DNA from: Clostridia bacterium
GTDB taxonomy: Bacteria > Bacillota > Clostridia > Oscillospirales > CAG-272
Assembly (NCBI GenBank): GCA_017483195.1
Contig: JAFULR010000005.1
Coordinates: 1-64,000 of the forward strand
Direction of reading: 5' to 3'
DNA: 64,000 nucleotides
Shown: one piece after another, positions 35,793 to 43,925 of the stretch
How positions within the stretch are numbered: the first letter of the stretch is position 1
Layout of the letters: each line of letters opens with the position of its first letter
Position numbers and translations under genes: made by a program
The notes under the pieces: model-generated
What the model was told of the DNA's origin: nothing
What the model saw: only the letters and a program-made list of their open reading frames with translations
The model's database searches: none

Positions 35793-35814
35793 TTGACCAC
35801 ATGTTTGACCACTT
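35793..35814. repeat. Right 22-bp end repeat
   Basis: Exact copy of 8563-8584 in the same orientation. Confidence 0.65.
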
Positions 35815-35927
35815 ACAGAACCGGAGCACATGGAAACAAGAGCGCCAGAGAGCGCGTTTTGACAACTTTTGTGTACCAGAAAGGTCTAAACGGAGCAGAA
35901 ACGCCTAGAAAATAGTAATTTTTACCA

Positions 35928-35972
35928 TTGGGGTGGTAGAGGCCGCAAGTTCAAGTCTTGTCACTCAGACCA
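35928..35972 (+). repeat. Right attachment site (45-bp tRNA-Pro fragment)
   Basis: Identical to the 3' 45 bases of tRNA-Pro at 8383-8427, including CCA. It lacks the 5' half, so it is not a tRNA gene. Confidence 0.88.
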
Positions 35973-35973
35973 G

Positions 35974-36008
35974 TTAAACCGAGCACGAAAGTGTTCGGTT
36001 TTTCTTTA
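35974..36008 (+). terminator. Probable original tRNA-Pro terminator
   Basis: AACCGAGCAC-GAAA-GTGTTCGGTT followed by TTTCTTT, two bases after the tRNA fragment. Confidence 0.75.
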
Positions 36009-36199
36009 TTTATCAAGGGTTTTCGGACTTTTTGCGTTTTTCTGATCGCTACCACAAAGCATTGGATTTTAGGCAAAATGGTACAAATATCAACTCGCGT
36101 ATCAACTCGTTCACTTGAAAATAGTTTACTTAGAGTGGAGGCCACCCTCAAAAAACCTATATTTTATCTCACATTTTCACTATCTAAAGGAGGTAAAAT

Positions 36200-37390
36200 A
36201 TGGCCAGTGTAACCGAAAAAAGCAACGGAAAATGTGTAGTTCGCGTGTTTTGTGGAAATGATGACTACGGACGCAAGGTTGTCAAGAGCAAGACCTTCAC
36301 TCCCAGCTCACCCAATCTTTCCTATTCAAAATATCACAAGGAGCTGACACATTTCACAAAGCTCTTTGAGGAAGAATGCCAAGAGCTGATCGAAAAAGGA
36401 CTTTTGAACTGCATAAGTCAAAGCAAGATGCCCTTCTCTGCTTTTTGCGAGAAATATCTTGAGATTCAAGAAAAGAATCTTGCGCCCGAGACCTTACATT
36501 TTTATCGAACCGTCATCAACACACATTTAATTCCTATGTACGGAAAACTGATGATATCGGATATTAAGGTAAGGCACATCCAGGATTACATCGTTTTCCT
36601 TTCCAAGAAGAAAAAACCCCATAGCAGACTTGAGATATCCCCCGCAACAGTCAAGCGATATACAACAGTCTTGCGCTCCATTATGACGCTTGCATACAAG
36701 ATGGAGTACATCGAGGATGATATTAGTTCCTCTAAAAGATTAGTATTTCCAAAGGAGGAAACACCTGAGATCGAAGTCTTTTCCGAGGACGAGCTTAACA
36801 CCATATTTGAAGCGCTTGAGAGCGAGCCAATAAACATTCGTGTATTAATTGAGCTTGCGTTAATGACCGGATGCAGACGTGGTGAAATAGTTGGGCTTAA
36901 ATGGAGTGACATTGATTTGGAAAAGCAGACTATCTCAATTAAAAGAAGTGCTTATCAGGTAGCTAATCAAGAAATCAAAACTAAAATGCCCAAAAGCAAG
37001 AACAGTATCAGAAGGTTCTCAATTCCCTCTCGCCTGTGTTTGACCTTGAATGAGTATAAGAATGACTATGATACTTGCAAGGCAATGTGGGGCGAAAGCT
37101 GTAACCCCGAGGGCTATCTTTTTACACAGTTTGATGGAACATTGATGCATCCCGACACGCCGACGAGGCAGTACGCAAAATTCTTAAAACGACACGGCAT
37201 ACGGCACATAAAGTTTCATGCCTTACGCCATACTGCTGCCACAATTCTTCTTGCTAACGGTTGTGATATTAAAACAGTTTCAGCACATCTCGGACACGGT
37301 GACATTGAAACAACAAATATCTATCTGCACGCTATGCAAGAGGCGGATAGGAAAGCCGCCAACACTCTTGATAAGCTATTTGCTAAGTAA
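36200..37390 (+). CDS. int: Tyrosine recombinase adjacent to the attachment site
   Basis: 396 aa, RBS AAAGGAGGT. Arm domain, core-binding domain (AFCEKYLEIQEKNLAPET) and catalytic residues in TGCRRGEIVGL, KFHALRHTAAT, GHGDIET and Tyr in NIYLHAMQ. It begins 228 bp right of the 45-bp repeat, so it most likely belongs to a second element in the same tRNA. Confidence 0.92.
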   Translation: MASVTEKSNGKCVVRVFCGNDDYGRKVVKSKTFTPSSPNLSYSKYHKELTHFTKLFEEECQELIEKGLLNCISQSKMPFSAFCEKYLEIQEKNLAPETLHFYRTVINTHLIPMYGKLMISDIKVRHIQDYIVFLSKKKKPHSRLEISPATVKRYTTVLRSIMTLAYKMEYIEDDISSSKRLVFPKEETPEIEVFSEDELNTIFEALESEPINIRVLIELALMTGCRRGEIVGLKWSDIDLEKQTISIKRSAYQVANQEIKTKMPKSKNSIRRFSIPSRLCLTLNEYKNDYDTCKAMWGESCNPEGYLFTQFDGTLMHPDTPTRQYAKFLKRHGIRHIKFHALRHTAATILLANGCDIKTVSAHLGHGDIETTNIYLHAMQEADRKAANTLDKLFAK

Positions 37391-37394
37391 AATG

Positions 37395-37421
37395 AGCTCC
37401 GCACAAATGCGGAGCTTTTTT
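37395..37421 (+). terminator. Integrase terminator
   Basis: GCTCCGCA-CAAA-TGCGGAGC followed by seven T. Confidence 0.85.
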
Positions 37422-37882
37422 TACCTATAACGTCTGGCTGTAACAATTGAACATTGCAATTCTTCGGAGGGCTTTGAATATTTATGTTCAAAAATGATAT
37501 TAGTAAGTCTTTCTTCATTTTCCTTGTCAAAGGATTCAAGGGCAACGTAAGTTCGATTACCAATGTGAATGTTTGGAATATAGTCATATTTACCCAGCTC
37601 ACAGACAAGTTGGCGGCTTAATCCCATTTCCAGGCTTGCTGTATATGAGTAAGCTCCGTGGACTGTTCTTATTCGAGGCAGCTCCTTTCTATCTCTCATT
37701 CCTAAAAGATAGTTGATGTCCCTGATTAAGTATTCCAGATCATAATAAACACGATTGCCCCTCGCAAATGAACGTATGGATCCATCCCTCGACAAGTATT
37801 CAAGGAAAGCAACTGTAATATCGGTTTCAGGATCAATCTCTTTGATATCAGCTATTATCTTGTGTTTTGTTTTGAGTCTCAT
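37421..37882 (-). CDS. Putative DNA-binding protein coupled to integrase
   Basis: 153 aa starting MRLKTKHKIIADIKEID, overlapping the integrase end by 35 bp. Two similar segments, RGNRVYYDLEYLIRDINYLLG and IGNRTYVALESFD, resemble the wing of excisionase-type helix-turn-helix domains. It may be the directionality factor of this integrase (inference). Confidence 0.6.
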   Translation of the reverse strand: MRLKTKHKIIADIKEIDPETDITVAFLEYLSRDGSIRSFARGNRVYYDLEYLIRDINYLLGMRDRKELPRIRTVHGAYSYTASLEMGLSRQLVCELGKYDYIPNIHIGNRTYVALESFDKENEERLTNIIFEHKYSKPSEELQCSIVTARRYR

Positions 37883-39068
37883 TAGTCCCCCTGTCTTTAT
37901 TAGTATTTAACAGTGCAGATAAAGTTTCTGAAGAAGCTTTTTTGGCTTCATCATAGGTATGCACATACCTCATAGTTGTACTGATGTTTTTATGCCCAAG
38001 ATTGTCACGAATAGTATCAATAGACACGTTATTCGAGTTGAGAACAGATGCATAAGTATGCCTCAATCCATGAGTGTGTATCGGATCCCCGACCATAAGC
38101 CCGGTGATCTTCTTGATTCGTTTGCCCGCCATATCAGCGCTTAGGTAATCCTTAGTCCTCTCACCGCGAAGGATCTTGTTTGAGGGCTTGTAATCTTTAT
38201 TTGCCACAAGTGTTTCCCTATACTCCTTCAAGAGATCCTGGAGCTGCACAGGTATGTAGACCACTCTTTGTAAATAGGTCTTAGTGCTCTTCTCTATCTG
38301 TCCACTTCCCTTTGGTCTGACAGCAGCTTTCCTTATCATAAGCTTCTCCCCTTCCCAATCTTCCCAAGCCAGAGCAACGATCTCGCCCCTTCGTAGGCCT
38401 GCAAGCCCATCGAGGCAAACCAATATTTTGTCTTGAAGTGAGATCAGATCACTTGATAAAAGCTCGTTGAAGAGCTTCCAATAATCATCCGGTGAATAGT
38501 ATTTTACTACCTTCTCTTCAATCTTTGGCTTGGATACTTCCTTTCGATCGAAGGGATAACGTGGGGCATACTTGTTTTTTACACACCAATGCATTAATTC
38601 ACAAAAGCAAGTTTCGTAACGCCTTATAGTAGCAGCTGAAAGTGACTTTTGTACAGTTAAATGTGGACGTTCTGCAGGGTCATTTTTAATAAGACGATTA
38701 ACAAAGTTTTCAAGGTCGCACTGGTCAATATTTGAAATAGCCTTCTTCTTTACCACTGGTATGATGTCTTTTTTAATAATGCCCAAATATAAGTCAGCAG
38801 TTTCGGGGGAGTTGATGATCTTGTACTCCTCGATGAAATAAATATATACATCTTCAACTGTTTTGCTGAATTTGGGCGGGTTTATTTTATTGTCGTGATA
38901 AAGCTTATCAAGCTTTTCGCGCTCTTCCTGAGCCTTGCAGATAGCTATCTCGGGTGGATACACTTCTGGGAGTTCGAATGTGATTACAAACTGTTCCTTA
39001 TAGCCATTGGTATGTCTGCAAAGACGTGTTTTGAATGTTGTTTCATTAATCTGATTTATCTTACTCAT
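37848..39068 (-). CDS. int: Tyrosine recombinase (fourth in window)
   Basis: 406 aa from MSKINQINETTF, preceded by GGAGGTCAAGA; an ATG at 39083 overlaps that site. Catalytic set: LAGLRRGEIVAL, HTHGLRHTYAS, GHKNIST and Tyr in MRYVHTYDEA. The N-terminus (LCRHTNGYKEQFVITFEL) lacks the classical AP2-like arm domain. It faces the 36200 integrase convergently. Confidence 0.9.
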   Translation of the reverse strand: MSKINQINETTFKTRLCRHTNGYKEQFVITFELPEVYPPEIAICKAQEEREKLDKLYHDNKINPPKFSKTVEDVYIYFIEEYKIINSPETADLYLGIIKKDIIPVVKKKAISNIDQCDLENFVNRLIKNDPAERPHLTVQKSLSAATIRRYETCFCELMHWCVKNKYAPRYPFDRKEVSKPKIEEKVVKYYSPDDYWKLFNELLSSDLISLQDKILVCLDGLAGLRRGEIVALAWEDWEGEKLMIRKAAVRPKGSGQIEKSTKTYLQRVVYIPVQLQDLLKEYRETLVANKDYKPSNKILRGERTKDYLSADMAGKRIKKITGLMVGDPIHTHGLRHTYASVLNSNNVSIDTIRDNLGHKNISTTMRYVHTYDEAKKASSETLSALLNTNKDRGTNETQNKTQDNS

Positions 39069-39634
39069 ATTCTTGACCTCCATTATGATAAATTTCTAAA
39101 TGTTTTTGCACACAAATTATTAAAGTGGAAAAACACATATGTACTTGAATTATGATAGATTAAGGAGGAAAAATCTTCTGCCCTATTTTACTGGTCAAAC
39201 TCATCCATGTTTGAGACATATATTTGGACAAATGCTATCATGCGCTTTTTTCAAGCGGAAAGACACATGAGCTATAAAAAATAGTTTTCAAGAGGTGGCG
39301 TTTAGCAAACATGTCTTTCCACTCTTTTTTATTATGATAGAGTGAAATCAAGAAATCTTTTTGTATGGATTTGCACTACAAATGTCCACATTTCTCGCTG
39401 ACATTTATATTATGATAGAGTGAAGGCCAATAATAATTTCTCTTTTACTTTTTCCTTTAACATTTCTTATAACCTCTTTCATTTTCTCTATTATGTTCTC
39501 CAAAACAAAAAACCGCCCTGCTTTCACAGGACGGGTAAACGTCAGATAATTGAGGGAGATATGACGGAGGGCAAATTCCTCTCTCTCCTTCTCTTTATTT
39601 CTTTCTGATTCGTGTATTCAAATGGATCAGTTCT

Positions 39635-39980
39635 TCTATACAGTTAGGACGGTTTAAAATAAAGAGATTTGAGAGAGAGCTTGCTGAGAGGATCTTTGCC
39701 CCTCTTCTTTATTCTCTTTAAAGATGTGATGAAGCGTTCTATGTAAACACGATAGGAACGCAAAAACGAAGGAGAATTTGAGAGAGAAAGCACTCTCATT
39801 TTCTCCTTCACATTCTCATTTTTCTCTCCATAAAAGATGTAATCAACTGTTCTATGCAAACAGTATAGGCACACAAAAACTGAAGGAAAGTTTGAGAGAG
39901 ATTCTTAATTCAATAGATTAGCCGTCCTATCTGCTTAGGACAATTTTAAAAAGAAGCGTTGACGGAGAAAACATCTCTCA
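39635..39980. repeat. Four degenerate direct repeats
   Basis: Units begin with CTAT-n-TAGG at 39635, 39739, 39852 and 39927 and run into A-rich then TTTGAGAGAGA. Best-conserved pair: 39739 and 39852. Confidence 0.6.
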
Positions 39981-40140
39981 TATTCTCCTTCATATTCTCT
40001 TTGATTTAATTCGATGAGACTCAACGGAATGTATGAAGGAGATATCACTAAGACTCAAATCCGGAGTTTAAGAATTGTCCGCGAAGGAGAAAAGCCATCC
40101 TTCACATCCTCCATCAATCTCAATGGATTATCTCTTTCAA

Positions 40141-40295
40141 GCTATAGCATTTTTGAATACTTCTCCAAAAATGTTATAGCCTATTAGCATTCTTGAAAAA
40201 GGCTGACAAAAAATACTACGAGATAACGATGCATTTTTGAGATACATTTGCAAAAATGTTATAGCATACTAACATTCTTGAAAAAGGCTGACCGA
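40141..40295. repeat. Pair of 60-bp repeats each forming a stem
   Basis: Both copies share CATTTTTGA, CAAAAATGTTATAGC and CATTCTTGAAAAAGGCTGAC. Copy 1 forms a 15-bp stem GCTATAGCATTTTTG/CAAAAATGTTATAGC with one wobble pair. Confidence 0.65.
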
Positions 40296-40352
40296 CAAAC
40301 AGAACAAAAATCATACATTTAGGATTGATAAATATTGGTGCAAAAACAAGAA

Positions 40353-40380
40353 AACGAGCTTCAAAATGAAGCTCGCTTTT
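40353..40380. terminator. Terminator hairpin after ADP-ribosylglycohydrolase
   Basis: CGAGCTTC-AAAAT-GAAGCTCG followed on the plus strand by CTTTTTA; for the minus-strand gene the tail is weaker. Confidence 0.6.
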
Positions 40381-40441
40381 TATATTATAAAGTGTAGTAT
40401 GTCTCAATTATTCAATTCATTTCTATTCTGTAGTGGAATAA

Positions 40442-41383
40442 TTAGTTATCCCAAACTTTGGCAGCCCTCTCGCACATTTCCTCAATACATTCCCTTTTAG
40501 CGAGAGTATTAAGCCACTCTTTGGGAATCGCGTCATATCCGTAGAGTGCGCCGGCGAGGCCGCCTGCTATTGCGGCGACGGTGTCGGTATCTTCACCGAG
40601 GTTGACGGCTTTTAGCACACAATCGCGATAATTCTCGGTTGTGAGAATGCACCAGAGAGCCGCCTCAAGCGTGTCAACGACGTAGCCGCCACTCTTTATC
40701 TCATAACGGCTCAAATGCTCAAAATCGGGCTTAAACAGGCGCTCATAGTGTTCGATTTCGGGTAGGAATGCAAGATCATCGGCGGCAAATTTGAGTCCTT
40801 CACAAATCTTATCTTTTGTTTGCTCCATCATTATGAAGTTAAACACAGTTGAGTAAATAAGGCAAGCAACTTTCGAACGATCGTGCGAGTGCGTGAGTGC
40901 AGAAACATTGTCGATGAGCGCAAACCAATCCCATTCCCTGATCTTGTTAACATATGCATACAGGACCGCAACGTGAATTCGCATCAAGGAGCCGTTTCCG
41001 TTGTCATACTCCTCTGCTCCGCCACATTCGTGTGGATTTGCGCCTTGCATATATCTCAAAATGGATTCACGGCTGGTATTGCCTACGTCAAAGCAGACTC
41101 CCTTCGGCGTGAATTCTCCCTGATCAAGCCACTTGACGAAATTGTCCATTATCCTTGAGAGATTCCAATCCTTGTGGCTCAGTGCTTCAAGCGTACACAA
41201 GCTCATGGAAGTATCGTCGCTCCACGTTCCCGCAGGATAAGGATACGTACCAAATCCACGCATATCGGTCACGGGATTTGCATCGAGTTCTTCTCTTGTG
41301 CAGAATTCCACAGGTACACCGAGGGCATCGCCCACCGCGTGGCCGAGTATTACTGATTTGATTAAGTAGTTATAGTTTTTCAT
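40442..41383 (-). CDS. ADP-ribosylglycohydrolase (DraG/ARH family)
   Basis: 313 aa. Removes ADP-ribose from proteins or small molecules. Mg-binding motifs: GHAVGDALGVPVEF at about 14-27, TWSDDTSMSL at about 53, GNGSLMRI at about 129, and NLGEDTDTVAAIAGGLAG at about 270. All are intact, so an active enzyme is expected. It overlaps the phosphatase gene by 14 bp. A macro-domain gene lies 4 kb away. Confidence 0.93.
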   Translation of the reverse strand: MKNYNYLIKSVILGHAVGDALGVPVEFCTREELDANPVTDMRGFGTYPYPAGTWSDDTSMSLCTLEALSHKDWNLSRIMDNFVKWLDQGEFTPKGVCFDVGNTSRESILRYMQGANPHECGGAEEYDNGNGSLMRIHVAVLYAYVNKIREWDWFALIDNVSALTHSHDRSKVACLIYSTVFNFIMMEQTKDKICEGLKFAADDLAFLPEIEHYERLFKPDFEHLSRYEIKSGGYVVDTLEAALWCILTTENYRDCVLKAVNLGEDTDTVAAIAGGLAGALYGYDAIPKEWLNTLAKRECIEEMCERAAKVWDN

Positions 41384-41852
41384 TTTTATGCTCCTTCAGT
41401 GCATTATACACTTTTCTAAACACAAGCTTATTGGGATAATACCTATCGTCAGCAAAGACGCGTATTCCCTTTCCGGTGGTAAATTCGATAATAGCTGCAG
41501 CAACGCCTGCGCTACGGGATTGACCGTACTCGCATTGGCAAATCAGAGTATCAACATTCCCTTTTACACGGTTATAAAACTCAGCGATCTGACGCGCTTG
41601 CTCATCACTGAACATATGGTGTTTTTCTTCAATTCTCTTGCGATGCTCGGGTGTCGGGCAAGGTCCAAGCTGATCTGCAACGGCGTCATTGTCGAGGTCG
41701 TCAAAGCTCAGTCGCAATATCTCCCGGGGCATATTTTCAAGCTCCACTATAGGATTATGAACACTCGTTATACTTATCACCGCTACACGTTCCTCAAACG
41801 GTTCGAGAGCTAAATCCTGCAAAGCAGTTCGTCTCATTATTTTGATTTTCAT
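41370..41852 (-). CDS. Dual-specificity-phosphatase-like protein
   Basis: 160 aa from MKIKIMRRTALQD. The Cys-x5-Arg loop CEYGQSRSAGVAAA is the catalytic signature of tyrosine/dual-specificity phosphatases. An acidic loop (LSFDDLDNDAV) precedes it, as usual. Proteins of this type often sit beside ADP-ribosylglycohydrolases in Firmicutes. Co-transcribed with that gene; substrate unknown. Confidence 0.82.
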   Translation of the reverse strand: MKIKIMRRTALQDLALEPFEERVAVISITSVHNPIVELENMPREILRLSFDDLDNDAVADQLGPCPTPEHRKRIEEKHHMFSDEQARQIAEFYNRVKGNVDTLICQCEYGQSRSAGVAAAIIEFTTGKGIRVFADDRYYPNKLVFRKVYNALKEHKNEKL

Positions 41853-41959
41853 TGTTTCACCACCTATAAACATATTATATCACAAAATTCGACAAATTTT
41901 AGTGCTACTTTTTATTGTTTCCGAAGTGTAGTCAAATCGCTACACCTCAAAAATTGATG

Positions 41960-41988
41960 TTGACAAATACCGTTATATTTGGTATAAT
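41960..41988 (+). promoter_or_regulatory. Consensus promoter of structured RNA
   Basis: TTGACA (41960-41965), 17 bp, TATAAT (41983-41988). The first base of the RNA structure, G 41996, lies 8 nt after the -10 box, the expected start site. Confidence 0.85.
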
Positions 41989-41995
41989 TTCAAAT

Positions 41996-42229
41996 GTAGA
42001 TGGTTTCGCTGCCGTGTGCAAGCACGGAAGAGCTACACTCGTTTGTAGCCGTGACGACCGGGCAAGAGCTTGCCAACCATCTACAACAAGAAACGGCAGG
42101 TCTGCCTCAAAAAGGATATGTACCAACACACGAGTTTGTGTACTGTTTCTTGCCCCTCAAGAACTCGACTTGGTTCCTTGCTTTGCAAGTAATTTGCGAC
42201 ATTATTGTCGAGTCGGGTTCTTTATTTTT
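41996..42229 (+). ncRNA. Candidate novel structured RNA, three branched domains
   Basis: Domain I: a perfect 10-bp stem GTAGATGGTT/AACCATCTAC (41996-42005, 42075-42084) encloses three hairpins (CCGTG/CACGG, GCTACA/TGTAGC, GGCAA/TTGCC). Domain II: an 8-bp stem CAAGAAAC/GTTTCTTG (42087-42094, 42145-42152) encloses two hairpins. Domain III: a 10-bp stem GAACTCGACT/AGTCGGGTTC (42161-42170, 42211-42220, one wobble) encloses CTTGC/GCAAG and CGAC/GTCG and ends in TTTATTTTT. It matches no RNA family I know. It could be an independent small RNA or a leader controlling the 489-aa gene 30 bp downstream. Confidence 0.7.
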
Positions 42230-42258
42230 ATGCCATATTTTGAAAGAAGGTGATATCC

Positions 42259-43728
42259 ATGTATAACAAGGAATTGATCGAGCGCATTTGCGCAGTTGAG
42301 TGCTATGACAAAGAGCTTAAAATGTTTTGCTCTTGCCTTGAGGAGAACGAGTATGATGTTGACAACTCATTCGACAAATACTATAGACTTGACAACATAC
42401 TCAAAGCAATAGGACTCTATCAACAGGGCAAAATAACAGATACTTATCTTGCACATTGGGCTTGTGCATATTTGTGGATACTGCACGCAGAATCTTACGT
42501 TGATGGTTACTACGATACATTTTCTACACTACCAATGAAAGAAGTCATAAAATCGGTGATTACCGACATACTCGATTCACTTACATTCTTCGATGAAGAT
42601 TATGACTATGAGGAACACTCCATCGAAAAGTATGCTAAAACATTTATAGATCTTGACAAGTTATACCGTTCCTTCCCCGAATGGGAAATCTATTTTGCGC
42701 CCGATGACGAGTTTTATGACGATGATAACATCGGACATCCCGATAATAATGACTATCCCGATATATGCGAAAGTTGGATATTGTTCATCAATCACGGTAA
42801 AAAACAATTTATCCGGATATATGATGATGGTTTTAACTGCAAAAAAGACAAATTTGAAGCAAAAGAGATTACCAAGGATGAGATGAGAAATTTGGAAACC
42901 AGCTTGAAGGCTCAAGATTATACAGAGCTTGGCAATCATTCTGGATATGATTCTTTGTATCCTGACGAGGATGATGAAAACACACCCCCAAAAGCAAGAA
43001 TTTTTGATGAAGAAATGCGTCAATTATACGATCGGATTTGCAATCTCACTTGCTCTATCGATGATCTCGAAGAATTCAATGCCTTAGAATCCAATTGGGA
43101 AGAAGGAAAAAGCGGAGAAATAAAGAACTTCACCACTCCTTATGATCTTAACGAACCATTCAGAAAATATTATAATCTCGAAACGGTACTTAAAGCATTG
43201 GATATGTTCAAAAACAAGCAAATCAATCGTTATTATTTGAGCGAATGGTTAGAAGCATATTCAGAAATTCTGCACGCACAAACAGAAAACACAATATTCT
43301 TCATTGATAAGAGTCGCAAGAAGAAAAGGCACCTTGTTCTAAAGGATGAAGCAATTGCTTATACAATCGCTATTTTGATATTAAATATGATTTATATGTT
43401 AAGCTCCAAAAAAGAAAACGAATTAAATAATGCAATTGAAGCTCTGCATATTTACACAGCAGTATATAGAAATATCCACGATTGGCAAATAGTATATTCT
43501 CCTGCCAGCGAGAGAAAGTACTATAAGGACGAATGCTTCCATAAAGTATTGTTTTTCAACGATAGAATTCAGCAATTTTTTATTGTCGATCCCGAAATAG
43601 GCAGTCAACGTGAATGTTACTACGAAGGTGTTTGTTGTGATAGATATGATTTTATGAAGATCTGCGATGATTTAAGAAGCAGAAAGTATAAAGAAATTGC
43701 TATTATCAACGACGAGCAAGACGACTAA
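42259..43728 (+). CDS. Internally duplicated acidic protein of unknown function
   Basis: 489 aa from MYNKELIERICAVE, after GAAGGTGAT. Two tandem copies of one domain: KYYRLDNILKAIGLYQQG with HWACAYLWILHAES (about 40-80) corresponds to KYYNLETVLKALDMFKNK with EWLEAYSEILHAQT (about 295-335). LYRSFPEWEIYFAP corresponds to VYRNIHDWQIVYSP, and WILFINHGKKQF to VLFFNDRIQQF. Strongly acidic linker. No signal or membrane segment. Immunity-protein-like composition, but no family recognised. No promoter of its own is seen after the RNA terminator. Confidence 0.85.
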   Translation: MYNKELIERICAVECYDKELKMFCSCLEENEYDVDNSFDKYYRLDNILKAIGLYQQGKITDTYLAHWACAYLWILHAESYVDGYYDTFSTLPMKEVIKSVITDILDSLTFFDEDYDYEEHSIEKYAKTFIDLDKLYRSFPEWEIYFAPDDEFYDDDNIGHPDNNDYPDICESWILFINHGKKQFIRIYDDGFNCKKDKFEAKEITKDEMRNLETSLKAQDYTELGNHSGYDSLYPDEDDENTPPKARIFDEEMRQLYDRICNLTCSIDDLEEFNALESNWEEGKSGEIKNFTTPYDLNEPFRKYYNLETVLKALDMFKNKQINRYYLSEWLEAYSEILHAQTENTIFFIDKSRKKKRHLVLKDEAIAYTIAILILNMIYMLSSKKENELNNAIEALHIYTAVYRNIHDWQIVYSPASERKYYKDECFHKVLFFNDRIQQFFIVDPEIGSQRECYYEGVCCDRYDFMKICDDLRSRKYKEIAIINDEQDD

Positions 43729-43733
43729 ATCCC

Positions 43734-43768
43734 ACCGTGTCCGGTTAATCCAGACACGGTTATTTTTT
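43734..43768. terminator. Convergent terminator
   Basis: ACCGTGTC/GACACGGT with an 11-nt loop, then TATTTTTT. Confidence 0.75.
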
Positions 43769-43915
43769 ATCCTCTTTTGTCTCTGCAAACTCACCCAATT
43801 TATGTTTTCTCCTTATTTCTATCGGGAAGTAGTCGAGTGGTTCTATATAAACCGCCTTTATCGTCTTCCCTTTCTTTTCTGATTCTTTAGCTTTTTGTTC
43901 TAATTCTTTTTTCAT
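43760..43915 (-). CDS. Small 51-aa protein
   Basis: Starts MKKELEQKAKESEKKGKT after GAGGAAAG and contains KAVYIEPLDYFPIEIRRK, then HKLGEFAE. Lysine/glutamate-rich, no membrane segment. It directly follows the VWA gene on the same strand and is probably co-transcribed. Similar short proteins with a YIEPxDYFPxEIRKK core occur in Clostridia (memory, not checked). Confidence 0.65.
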   Translation of the reverse strand: MKKELEQKAKESEKKGKTIKAVYIEPLDYFPIEIRRKHKLGEFAETKEDKK

Positions 43916-43925
43916 AAATCTTTCC

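Larger units (their letters stand above)
8383..35972. mobile_element. Integrated defence island in tRNA-Pro
   Basis: Bounded by 45-bp direct repeats (8383-8427 and 35928-35972). It carries two tyrosine recombinases, an excisionase-like protein, a replication-type HTH protein and a ribbon-helix-helix protein near its middle. Cargo lies on both sides: a PD-(D/E)XK gene, DRT1, Hachiman, an R-M operon, IetAS and an unknown gene. No conjugation genes are visible, so it would be an integrative mobilizable or phage-satellite-like element (inference). Confidence 0.8.
35604..36199. other. Right island end and junction to second integrase
   Basis: Holds a hairpin CTGAACATC/GATGTTCAG near 35757-35783, the 22-bp end repeat, the 45-bp attachment copy, a terminator and the leader of the next integrase. 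That leader has TATCAACTCG twice (36088-36097, 36100-36109). No gene. Confidence 0.7.
39069..40441. other. 1.35-kb non-coding region with several repeat families
   Basis: No open frame with a ribosome binding site. It contains TTATGATA motifs (near 39084, 39145, 39332, 39411), GGAAARACACAT motifs in both orientations (39128, 39257, 39309), four units of a degenerate 75-113-bp repeat (39635-39930), and a pair of 60-bp stem-loop repeats (40141-40295). It ends with a terminator hairpin at 40353-40380. Confidence 0.75.

Noticed and set aside
35928-35972. Second tRNA-Pro gene
   Set aside because: Only the 3' 45 bases are present; D-arm and 5' acceptor strand are missing.
39069-40441. CRISPR array in the repeat-rich gap
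   Set aside because: Repeats are degenerate, unequal in spacing (75-113 bp) and no cas gene is present.
42000-42266. 88-aa and overlapping 112-aa frames through the structured RNA
   Set aside because: Neither has a ribosome binding site, and a terminator interrupts both. Perfect hairpins explain the sequence better, though a coding role is not fully excluded.
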